From Arctopsyche grandis (taxonomy: Eukaryota > Arthropoda > Insecta > Trichoptera > Hydropsychidae): a stretch of DNA of 64,000 bases. Position numbers and translations under genes: made by a program. The notes beneath the pieces were generated by a model. The model ran no database searches, was not told the origin of the DNA, and saw only the letters and a list, made by a program, of their open reading frames with translations. The stretch is taken from assembly GCF_051622035.1 (NCBI RefSeq), contig NC_135356.1, positions 186,001-250,000 of the forward strand, read 5' to 3'. Shown here piece after piece: positions 14,319 through 24,186 of this stretch (positions are counted from its first letter, which is position 1; each line of letters begins with the position of its first letter).

Positions 14319-15519
14319 ATGACAACAATGGCTAGCATATCTTTGGAAATGTGTGAGATTACTGCTAAAGTAGCTCTCGAGCAGAAGGTATTCCACAAAT
14401 TAGAATTAATTCTAATTGATCTCAATAGCAAAATACGTAAAAATACCTATGTTCCAATCAAGGATGGAATTGAAGAGGCAATGATAGCCTTTAATACATA
14501 TAAAGACATAAAACTAGACCTGTTTAAGCATAGATTACAAACTTAAACACTAATAGAACTCAATCCCACCTCGAGCGATATTTTAAAGAATCCTCCAAAT
14601 GCTTTAATACCGGAAAATCCCGCAATCATGGACTCGGCATCCTCACTAGATCAACCAAAAGAGGATTCCTGGAAAGAAGTAAGGTCAAAAAAAAGGCGGA
14701 ATAAAAAGAATAAAAGAACAAATAATACAAAGAACACCAACAACAACAACGATCGGCGTCAGCCAAACATTGAAAATAGCTTTCAAGATCGATATGCGCG
14801 ATTTCCACCAGGCCCCAGAAATGAGGCTATAACAATAAAGTCAGACGGCACGGTGACATATGCAGACACCTTAAAGAAAATCAGAAAAGAAATTCCAATG
14901 GAGAATGTAGATGTTGCCGCTATTCGTCAAACAAAGGGTGGAGAAGTTCTTATAAAAATGCAAAAAGGAACAACAAAAACGGAAGAGCTAATGGGTGCGA
15001 TTTCCGCGATTCTGGGCAATGGTGCGACTGTGAAGAAGCTCGTCCCTGGAGTCGTCATTGAAATACGGGACATCGATGGGGCCACGGATGAGACAGAATT
15101 GATGGAGGCATTAGCAAGCGCTTCACCACATGTGGTGAGAAATGCGCGATTGATCACTGTCAAACCGGCTTATGGAGGCACTCAGATGGCGATGGTCAAA
15201 CTCCCGAGAGACGATGCCACTGAATTGATTAAGGCCGGAAGAATTCGAATCGGATGGGTCAATTGTCGTTTGAGGCCCCGAGTCCATATAATAAGATGCT
15301 TCAGGTGTCGGGGATTCGGACACATTGCGGTAGAATGCGCCAGCAAACAAGACAGAAGCAAAGAATGCAACAAGTGCGGAAGGCCATAAAGCTGTGATTT
15401 GTAAGAACGACCCACACTGCAGCATTTGTGAAGGAGAAAAAATAAGCAGCGGTCATCAGACCGGTAGTCGAAGCTGTGCAGCCCTCCGGACTGCTCTGAA
15501 AGGACGAACACAACAATGA
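14319..15519 (+). pseudogene. LINE ORF1, gag-like zinc-knuckle protein, broken
   Basis: An RNA-binding gag-like protein of R1-clade LINEs. From ATG 14319 the frame runs to an in-frame TAA at 14544-14546 and reopens in the same frame, with an internal ATG at 14628 giving 253 residues. That segment has a basic Lys/Arg/Asn-rich N-terminus and a first CCHC knuckle (C-FRC-RGFG-H-IAVE-C), then stops at 15387-15389 in the middle of the second knuckle. The frame starting at 15382 continues with GHKAVIC, a third knuckle (CSIC...H...C) and a TGA at 15517-15519. The lost bases fit deletion of one of two tandem GGCCA copies. The restored frame's TGA overlaps the ORF2 start as ATGA, suggesting coupled reinitiation in the parent element. 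Both lesions are visible; function is presumed lost. Confidence 0.75.
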
Positions 15520-18494
15520 TCCGCATACTCCAGATCAATCTGAATGGATGCCAGGCGGCGCAGGATGTGATGATACAGACAGCAGAGGAGCGGCGAGCGG
15601 ACCTCGTGATTGTGTCTGAACAGTACCGCAACATTCCTCATCGATGGTATTCGGATGCAAGCTCAAGATCTGCAATCTACACACCAACTGCCCACCTGCG
15701 AATCACGAATGCTGTTTCAATTGGCGTCCAAGGCTGGACGTGGGTGGAGATGAGGGGAGTGAGGTCCTATAGCTGCTATTTTTCTCCTAGTGCAACAATA
15801 GAGGAGTTCAAGAGAGATCTCGTCTGCCTTGAAGATGACGTGAGAACATCGACCTTACCTGTTGTCGTTGCCGGAGATTTTAACTCAAAAGCTCCAGAGT
15901 GGGGCTCTCAAACAACGGATCGCAGAGGTATTTTACTCTCTGAAATGGCATCGCATTTACATCTACATGCGGCCAACGTAGGAAGTGCTTACACGTTCGT
16001 TCGGGGCAGCACCGGATCGGTCATCGATGTCACATTTGCAGGTGAAACAATAATTGGCAGGATCCGAAAATGGCAAGTGCTTGACAGCTACTCTCACAGC
16101 GACCATCGCTACATTGGCTTCGAGTTGGTAGATCGCCTCGCCGGGCCACAAATGTTACCTTCTAGTTCTGGCTGGGGAGCTCGTAAGCTGGACATCGTAG
16201 CTTTGGAAGAAGCCGTTGCAGAACTTAGATCAAAAGTGACTGACGTCGCAAGCAGCGGGGTTGGAGCCGAAGACATTGCCAACTCATTAAATGACCTATT
16301 GAGTGAGAGCTGCGACGCATCGATGCCGAGACGCGGAGGTAAAAAGAGGCGCCCGGTCTTCTGGTGGACCGAAAACATCGCCATACTTCGCCGCGAGTGC
16401 TTAACCTGCAGACGCCGAGCACAACGACGGTCAAGCAATGAACAGCACAGAGTAAAATATCAAGAAGCCAGGATAGCTTTACGAAAAGCTATAAAAGAAA
16501 GTAAAGAGAGATGCTGGAAAGAGCTCTGCAAATCGATTGATGTGGATCCGTGGGGGAGCCCATATAAGATCATAAGGAAAAAGCTCCGAATTGGAACTGT
16601 CGATCCATATCTTGAAAATAAGGCGAGTCTTGAATTGGTCATAGATGGCCTCTTTCCGCAACACCCAGTGATGGAAAGACGATCGGCGAGCAGTACTGGT
16701 GATGAAATGCCGATTTTCACGGAGGAAGAAGTCGTAGCAGCCGCCAAACGAATAAATATTGAAAAGGCGCCGGGACCGGACTGCATTCCAAACGCAGTTA
16801 TTAAAAGAATTGCCTTGAGCGATCCTGCGTTGCTGTTGACGACTTTCAATGCTTGTCTGTCGGAAGGAACCTTTCCAAAACCATGGAAAAGACAAAAACT
16901 CGTGCTGATTTCAAAAGGAAAGGGAGGCCCACCAGGACCCTCATCATACAGGCCACTCTGCCTACTTGACGGGGTAGGAAAGTTACTAGAGAGACTTCTC
17001 CTACAGCGACTACAACAACAGCTAGAAAACAGCGACACAGGACTGTCATCGCAGCAATTTGGATTTCGACCCGGTCGCTCAACTATTGACGCGATCAGTG
17101 AAGTCGTAAACACCGTAAGACTTACATGGCGTGGGAGCGTCAAGGCGAGCAAACATGTTGTGATGATCGCGCTCGACATAAAAAATGCATTCAACACTGC
17201 CAACTGGGGAAGGACTCTCGATGCATTAGTCACTATCAATGCTCCGGAAAAACTTATCAAGATGATCGAGAGCTATTTTTCGGACAGAATCCTTCTGTAT
17301 GAATGCATGGGCAAAAAATACGAACGATCAGTCACTGCGGGCGTACCACAGGGATCGGTCCTGGACCCGGCGCTTTGGAATGTAATGTACGACGGCTTGT
17401 TGAAGATCCCAATGCCAGATGAAACGAGCCTGGTCGCCTTTGCTGACGATGTCGCGTTGCTTGTCACCGCAAAGAACACAACATCTTTACGCCTAAGAAG
17501 CAAAGAAGCCATAAGAAGGGTTAAAAAATGGCTCGTGGATGCGGGCTTGGTGCTCGCCGTCCAGAAAACTGAAGCTGTATTCTTCACAAGACGTAGAAAG
17601 CTGCTGCTTCCTCAAATAACAGTCAACGGTTTTGAGGTGACGTTCAGCAGATCACTGCGGTATTTGGGAGTGCAGTTAGATGACAAACTACGCTTTGCAA
17701 AACATGCGGAAAAAGCGGGAGCTAGGGCGGCCCAAATAGCAGAAGACCTCGCCAGACTGATGCCCAACATCGGTGGACCGAAACAGAGGAGAAGAAAACT
17801 ATACTGTGAAGTAGTACACTCAGTCCTCCTGTACGGTGCTCCGATTTGGGCGGAAAAAACAAAGGTTGAGAGGACGAGGCTCAGCCTCGCTAGAGTACAA
17901 AGAAGAGCTGCATTAAGAGTCGCAGCGGCATACCGAACAGTATCAGAAGATGCCATCCTGGTGTTGTGCGCCATTCCACCGATCGACTTACTCGCTCTAG
18001 AACGACAAGCGATCTACAGAGGTGAAAATAAGAGTACAGCCAGAGAGACAACGATGATCAAATGGCAAGACAGATGGAACAGCTCTGAAAAAGGTCGATG
18101 GACACACCATCTCATCGGAGACCTAAAAGCGTGGTGCCAAAGAAAGAACGGTGAACTGAATCACCACACGACCCAAATACTCACAGGTCACGGATGCTTC
18201 GGGACCTACCTACACAAAATAGGAAAGGAAACAACTCCGAAGTGCCACCAATGTGAAAACGAGAAAGACGACGCGGCCCACACAACCTTTGATTGTCCAG
18301 CATGGGAAGACGACAGAAGAACATTCAGAACTGTAATCGGCGTAGAACACCTGACGCCGAGAAACATGATCTTCGACATACTGGATAGCGCAACTGCCTG
18401 GTCAGCGTGGGAAGCATTTGCTTCCACGATAATGAAAAATAAAGAAGAAGCAGAAAGAACCCGAGAACTCGAAGGAAGAGCCATAAATGGCTAA
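15516..18494 (+). CDS. LINE ORF2: APE endonuclease and reverse transcriptase, intact
   Basis: A 992-residue open frame with no stops. Residues 1-215 are an APE-type endonuclease: QINLNG near the start, the E of VSEQY, AGDFNS, and SDH at 195-197. This domain nicks target DNA to prime reverse transcription. The middle is the reverse transcriptase: KAPGPDCIPN, YRPLCLLD, FGFRPGRSTID, catalytic D554 in ALDIKNAFN, GVPQGSVLDP (usually LGP) and FADD at 642-645. Near the C-terminus is a CCHC motif, C910-C913-H922-C927, typical of the R1 clade. No RNase H is seen. Start: ATG 15516 overlaps the end of the ORF1 frame and the endonuclease motif follows directly. All catalytic motifs look complete, so it could be active in trans although its own ORF1 is damaged. 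Composition is more GC-rich than the flanks. Confidence 0.92.
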   Translation: MIRILQINLNGCQAAQDVMIQTAEERRADLVIVSEQYRNIPHRWYSDASSRSAIYTPTAHLRITNAVSIGVQGWTWVEMRGVRSYSCYFSPSATIEEFKRDLVCLEDDVRTSTLPVVVAGDFNSKAPEWGSQTTDRRGILLSEMASHLHLHAANVGSAYTFVRGSTGSVIDVTFAGETIIGRIRKWQVLDSYSHSDHRYIGFELVDRLAGPQMLPSSSGWGARKLDIVALEEAVAELRSKVTDVASSGVGAEDIANSLNDLLSESCDASMPRRGGKKRRPVFWWTENIAILRRECLTCRRRAQRRSSNEQHRVKYQEARIALRKAIKESKERCWKELCKSIDVDPWGSPYKIIRKKLRIGTVDPYLENKASLELVIDGLFPQHPVMERRSASSTGDEMPIFTEEEVVAAAKRINIEKAPGPDCIPNAVIKRIALSDPALLLTTFNACLSEGTFPKPWKRQKLVLISKGKGGPPGPSSYRPLCLLDGVGKLLERLLLQRLQQQLENSDTGLSSQQFGFRPGRSTIDAISEVVNTVRLTWRGSVKASKHVVMIALDIKNAFNTANWGRTLDALVTINAPEKLIKMIESYFSDRILLYECMGKKYERSVTAGVPQGSVLDPALWNVMYDGLLKIPMPDETSLVAFADDVALLVTAKNTTSLRLRSKEAIRRVKKWLVDAGLVLAVQKTEAVFFTRRRKLLLPQITVNGFEVTFSRSLRYLGVQLDDKLRFAKHAEKAGARAAQIAEDLARLMPNIGGPKQRRRKLYCEVVHSVLLYGAPIWAEKTKVERTRLSLARVQRRAALRVAAAYRTVSEDAILVLCAIPPIDLLALERQAIYRGENKSTARETTMIKWQDRWNSSEKGRWTHHLIGDLKAWCQRKNGELNHHTTQILTGHGCFGTYLHKIGKETTPKCHQCENEKDDAAHTTFDCPAWEDDRRTFRTVIGVEHLTPRNMIFDILDSATAWSAWEAFASTIMKNKEEAERTRELEGRAING

Positions 18495-20038
18495 GACAAA
18501 ACTGCTTTCCCGAAGCAAAACATGAAAATGTATCCGGGGAGCAGAGGTGTTAAGGGGGTGGGGTTTAGTCGGTAAAAATCCGACACTATCCTCCAGTTCG
18601 GGCTGGAGGATGTCTTTGGAAGATTCCCCACCTCCGACGATAAAAAAAAAAATTCGGGGGTGACCAACCCATGACTTTATCTATGTATTTGAGGAATATA
18701 AGAAGGTTACAAAACAAAATTCGATATTGAACTAATAACTATGATACAAATTGAGCGCAAATATATGCAAATACTTTCACAAGACAAAATTTCTACTTCC
18801 GGTTGGCGGATTTTGTTCAAATTTTTTTAATTATTTAAAATCAGTATACCTATTATACACATTTAATATCAAGAGGATAAAAATAATTTAAAAGGTCAAA
18901 ATAAAATAATGAAATATTGTTTTTAAAAAAAATACTACTTTCGGTTTACGAATTCTGACCAAAACGTTACCAAATTTAAGTTAGTACATAAACAACACAA
19001 ATATAAATTTTCAGCTTAATACGTTTAGGGGCGTGGACAGGATCCAGGCGACAACATTTTTGACCTTTCTAATAGGATAAAATCCCACTTCCGGTTCATT
19101 AAATTTGATAGTTTTATTTTTTATTTTTACTTAAAATCACTATCTCTATTGTACACAATAAATATCAAGACGCTTAAAATAATTTAAAAGGTCAAAATAA
19201 AATAATGAAAAAATAATGAAATATTGTTTTTAAAAAAAATACTACTTCCGGTTTACGAATTCTGACCAAAACGTTACCAAATCTAAGTTAGTACATAAAC
19301 AACACAAATATAAATTTTCAGCTTAATACGTTCAGGGGTGTTGTCAGGATCCAGGCGACAACATTTTTGACCTTCCTTCCGGATGCTTCCGGAGGGAAAA
19401 AATCCCACTTCCGGTTTATTAAATTTAGTGATTTTTTTTTATTTTAATCACATTGATACAAGAATTATACTTGAATTTTTTCGTGAAGACCACACATGTT
19501 GAAGAGGTCCAAAAAAATAGTGGAAGACAAATCGAACAAAAGTAAACTGCCACTTCCGGTCGACGGACGCTTACCAAATTTTATACATAACTTGGTATTG
19601 AGCTTAAACTGATCGATATGAAATTTCAGTTCGATAAATCAAAAGGCTTTTGAGAAAAACCTCGATTCTCTAGAGTAAAAGTACTACTTCCGGTTCAGAT
19701 AAAAATATTTAAAAATTATAAAATTATAAAAATTATTATTTCTAGTACATGTAAAAAAATTCAGTCCGATTCAGTAAGTAGTTTGGGAGAAAATCGAATT
19801 CAAAAACTTAAAAAAAAGAGGACACCTATAAAAGGGAGGTACCATTTCCGGTCGATAGGACTAACGGTGTTGAAAAAATCCCTAAAAGTACACAGACACA
19901 CACACACATTTTTTCTAGATCATTAAAACGTGATCAGTAATCGATTCTGAGATCGAATCAGTCAAAATCTCGAGTTCAAATTTTCGCATGATCACAAAAC
20001 TTCATCTATTGTTACTACGTACATAGATAAAGTAAAAA
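18495..20038 (+). repeat. LINE 3' region with ACTTCCGG repeats
   Basis: Non-coding. After a G/C-rich foldable stretch (CTCCAGTTCGGGCTGGAG near 18591) and an A-run (18642-18652), the rest is AT-rich and punctuated about every 150 bp by (C/G)ACTTCCGGTT-like motifs near 18795, 19085, 19243, 19410, 19552, 19687 and 19846. A block at about 18880-19125 is repeated at about 19180-19430. ACTTTATCTATGTA (18674-18687) is the exact inverse of TACATAGATAAAGT (20020-20033). Relatives of the last few hundred bases occur at 48255-48582 and, inverted, at 50200-51645. Confidence 0.7.
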
Positions 20039-20048
20039 AGGTAAGCAC
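20039..20048. repeat. Target-site duplication, right of the LINE
   Basis: AGGTAAGCAC, the second copy of the repeat at 13849-13858. It is the first satellite sequence after the LINE tail. Confidence 0.8.
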
Positions 20049-23000
20049 GTTTTGTGGATATTTTGGCAATGTGTAATTCTTTGATTTCGGTGATGGTTAG
20101 GTTCAGTTGGGTTAGGTTTGGTGGGGTAAGAACGTTTTGTGGATATTTTGGAAACGTCGAATTCTTTGATTTCGGTGATGGTTAGGTTAGGTTGGGTTAG
20201 GTATGGTAAGGAAAGCACGTTTTGTGGATATTTTGGCAATGTCCAATTCTTTGATTTCGGTGATGGTTAGGTTCAGTTGGGTTGGGTTTGGTGGGGTAAG
20301 AACGTTTTGTTGATATTTTGGCAATGTCGAATTCTTTGATTTCGGTGATGGTTAGGTTAGGTTGGGTTACATATGGTGAGGAAAGCACGTTTTGTGGATA
20401 TTTTGGCAATGTCGAATTCTTTGACTTCGGTGATGGTTAGGTTAGGTTGGGTTAGGTATGGTGAGGTAAGCACGTTTTGTGGATATTTTGGCAATGTGTA
20501 ATTCTTTGATTTCGGTGATAGTTAGGTTCAGTTGGGTTAGGTTTCGTGGGGTAAGAACGTTTTGTGGATATTTTGGCACTTTCGAATTCTTTGACTTCGG
20601 TGATGGTAAGGTTAGGTTGGGTTAGGTATGGTGAGGTAAGCACGTTTTGTGGATATTTTGGCAATGTGTAATTCTTTGATTTCGGTGATGGTTAGGTTCA
20701 GTTGGGTTAGGTTTCGTGGGGTAAGAACGTTTTGTGGATATTTTGGCACTGTCGAATTCTTTGACTTCGGTGATGGTAAGGTTAGGTTGGGTTAGGTATG
20801 GTGAGGTAAGCACGTTTTGTGGATATTTTGGCAATGTGTAATTCTTTGATTTCGGTGATGGTTAGGTTCAGTTGGGTTAGGGTTTCGTGGGGTAAGAACG
20901 TTTTGTGGATATTTTGGCACTTTCGAATTCTTTGACTTCGGTGATGGTAAGGTTAGGTTGGGTTAGGTATGGTGAGGTAAGCACGTTTTGTGGATATTTT
21001 GGCAATGTGTAATTCTTTGATTTCGGTGATGGTTAGGTTCAGTTGGGTTAGGTTTCGTGGGGTAAGAACGTTTTGTGGATATTTTGGCACTGTCGAATTC
21101 TTTGACTTCGGTGATGGTAAGGTTAGGTTGGGTTAGGTATGGTGAGGTAAGCACGTTTTGTGGATATTTTGGCAATTTCGAATTCTTTGACTTCGGTGAT
21201 GGTTAGGTTAAGTTGGGTTAGGTATGGTGAGGTAAGAACGTTTTGTGGATATTTTGGCAATGTCGAATTCTTCGACTTCGGTGATGGTTAGGTTAGGTTG
21301 GGTTAGGTTTGGTGGGGTAAGAACGTTTTGTGGATATTTTGGCAATGTCGAATTCTTTGACTTGGGTGATGGTTAGGTTAGGTTGGGTTAGGTATGGTGA
21401 GGTAAACACGTTTTGTGGATATTTTGGCAAAGTCCAATTTTTTGATTTCGGTGATTGTTAGGTTCAGTTGGGTTAGGTTTGGTGGGGTAAGAACGTTTTG
21501 TGGATATTTTGGCAATGTCGAATTCTTTGATTTCGGTGATGGTTAGGTTAGGTTGGGTTAGGTATGGTTAGGAAAGCACGTTTTGTGGATATTTTGGCAA
21601 TGTCCAATTCTTTGATTTCGGTGATGGTTAGGTTAGGTTGGGTTACATATGGTGAGGAAAGCACGTTTTGTGGATATTTTGGCAATGTCCCATTCTTTGA
21701 TTTCGGTGATGGTTAGGTTCAGATGGGTTAGGTTTGGTAGGGTAAGAACTTTTTGTGGATATTTTGGCAATGTCGAATTCTTTGACTTGGGTGATGGTTA
21801 GGTTAGGTTGGGTTAGGTATGGTGAGGTAAACACGTTTTGTGGATATTTTGGCAATGTCCAATTCTTTGATTTCGGTGATGGTTAGGTTCAGATGGGTGA
21901 GGTTTGGTGGGGTAAGACCTTTTTTTGGATATTTTGGCAATGTCGAATTCATTGACTTCGGTGATGGTAAGGTTAGGTTGGGTTAGGTATGGTGAGGTAA
22001 GAACGTTTTGTGGATATTTTGGCAATGTCGAATTCTTCGACTTCGGTGATGGTTAGGTTTGGTGGGGTAAGAACGTTTTGTGGATATTTTGGCAATGTCG
22101 AATTCTTTGACTTGGGTGATGGTTAGGTTAGGTTGGGTTAGGTATGGTGAGGTAAGCACGTTTTGTGGATATTTTGGCAATGTGTAATTCTTTGATTTCG
22201 GTGATGGTTAGGTTCAGTTGGGTTAGGTTTCGTGGGGTAAGAACGTTTTGTGGATATTTTGGCACTGTCGAATTCTTTGACTTCGGTCATGGTAAGGTTA
22301 GGTTGGGTTAGGTATGGTGAGGTAAGCACGTTTTGTGGATATTTTGGCAATGTGTAATTCTTTGATTTCGGTGATGGTTAGGTTCAGTTGGGTTAGGTTT
22401 CGTGGGGTAAGAACGTTTTGTGGATATTTTGGCACTTTCAAATTCTTTGACTTCGGTGATGGTAAGGTTAGGTTGGGTTAGGTATGGTGAGGTTAGCACG
22501 TTTTGTGGATATTTTGGCAATGTCGAATTCTTTGACTTCGGTGATGGTTAGGTTAAGTTGGGTTAGGTATGGTGAGGTAAAAACGTTTTGTGGATATTTT
22601 GGCAATGTCGAATTCTTCGACTTCGGTGATGGTTAGGTTAGGTTGGGTTAGGTTTGGTGGGGTAAGAACGTTTTGTGGATATTTTGGCAATGTCGAATTC
22701 TTTGACTTGGGTGATGGTTAGGTTAGGTTGGGTTAGGTATGGTGAGGTAAACACGTTTTGTGGATATTTTGGCAAAGTCCAATTTTTTGATTTCGGTGAT
22801 TGTTAGGTTCAGTTGGGTTAGGTTTGGTGGGGTAAGCACGTTTTGTGGATATTTTGGCAATGTCGAATTCTTTGATTTCGGTGATGGTTAGGTTAGGTTG
22901 GGTTAGGTATGGTTAGGAAAGCACGTTTTGTGGATATTTTGGCAATGTCCAATTCTTTGATTTCGGTGATGGTTAGGTTAGGTTGGGTTACATATGGTGA

Positions 23001-24065
23001 GGAAAGCACGTTTTGTGGATATTTTGGCAATGTCCCATTCTTTGATTTCGGTGATGGTTAGGTTCAGATGGGTTAGGTATGGTGAGGTAAGCACGTTTTG
23101 TGGATATTTTGGCAATGTGTAATTCTTTGATTTCGGTGATGGTTAGGTTCAGTTTGGTTAGGTTTCGTGGGGTAAGAACGTTTTGTGGATATTTTGGCAC
23201 TGTCGAATTCTTTGATTTCGGTGATGGTTAGGTTAGGTTGGGTTAGGTATGGTGAGGTAAGCACGTTTTGTTGGATATTTTGGCAATGTCCAATTCTTTG
23301 ATTTCGGTGATGGTTAGGTTCAGATGGGTGAGGTTTGGTGGGGTAAGACCTTTTTTTGGATATTTTGGCAATGTCGAATTCTTCGACTTCGGTGATGGTT
23401 AGGTTAGGTTGGGTTAGGTTTGGTGGGGTAAGAACGTTTTGTGGATATTTTGGCAATGTCGAATTCTTTGATTTCAGTGATGGTTAGGTTAGGTTGCGTT
23501 AGGTATGGTGAGGTAAGCACATTTTGTGGATATTTTGGCAATGTGTAATTCTTTGATTTCGGTGATGGTTAGGTTCAGTTTGGTTAGGTTTCGTGGGGTA
23601 AGAACGTTTTGTGGATATTTTGGCACTGTCGAATTCTTTGACTTCGGTGATGGTAAGGTTAGGTTGGGTTAGGTATGGTGAGGTAAGCACGTTTTGTGGA
23701 TATTTTGGCAATGTGTAATTCTTTGATTTCGGTGATGGTTAGGTTCAGTTGGGTTAGGTTTCGTGGGGTAAGAACGTTTTGTGGATATTCTGGCACTTTC
23801 GAATTCTTTGACTTCGGTGATGGTAAGGTTAGGTTGGGTTAGGTATGGTGAGGTAAGCACGTTTTGTGGATATTTTGGCAATGTCGAATTCTTTGACTTC
23901 GGTGATGGTTAGGTTCAGTTTGGTTAGGTTTCGTGGGGTAAGAACGTTTTGTGGATATTTTGGCACTGTCGAATTCTTTGATTTCGGTGATGGTTAGGTT
24001 AGGTTGGGTTAGGTATGGTGAGGTAAGCACGTTTTGTGGATATTTTGGCAATATCCAATTCTTTG
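20041..24065. repeat. Satellite array, right part (variant subfamily)
   Basis: The same 85/170-bp satellite resumes in register after the LINE and ends abruptly near 24065 in unrelated DNA. Most half-units differ from the left array: GGGGTAAGAACGTTTTGTGG replaces AGGATAAGAACTTTTTGTGG, CAGTTGGGTTAGG replaces CAGATGGGTGAGG, and GGCACTTTCG or GGCACTGTCG and AATGTGTAATTC variants appear. Near-identical dimers are spaced 170-171 bp (20452, 20622; 22138, 22308). Open frames on the minus strand repeat with the unit and are not treated as genes. Confidence 0.95.
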
Positions 24066-24151
24066 TCCATTTCCGATCAAAACGCGTTCGTTATCTTCAG
24101 CAATTTCTGGAAAAAAAAAAAAAGTTTGTTAAAGATACATCCACGGGTACA

Positions 24152-24186
<35 letters not shown>

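Larger units (their letters stand above)
13859..20038 (+). mobile_element. R1-clade non-LTR retrotransposon (TRAS/SART/R1-like LINE)
   Basis: A 6.2-kb element sits inside the satellite between 10-bp direct repeats. It has a 5' leader with a 293-bp direct repeat, a gag-like ORF1 with three CCHC knuckles, an APE-type endonuclease plus reverse transcriptase ORF2, and a long 3' region ending in GATAAAGTAAAAA. This ORF order, the SDH endonuclease motif, the C-terminal CCHC and the lack of RNase H match the R1 clade, whose TRAS and SART members insert into TTAGG telomeric repeats in silkworm. Site preference here is only inferred. The true 3' boundary has one alternative: an A-run at 18642-18652 could mark an older LINE end followed by a second element. 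The target duplication at 20039 argues for the longer version. Confidence 0.85.

Noticed and set aside
15123-15641. Minus-strand frames of 60-150 codons within the LINE
   Set aside because: They lie antisense to the zinc-knuckle and endonuclease coding sequence and share no family motifs.
18674-20033. Declaring a separate terminal-inverted-repeat transposon
   Set aside because: The satellite target duplication encloses it together with the LINE, and no coding sequence or own target duplication is visible. Kept as a finding, not as a feature.
24153-24183. CRISPR-like or regulatory repeat
   Set aside because: It is a plain CA dinucleotide microsatellite; the window is eukaryotic and has no spaced direct repeats with unique spacers.
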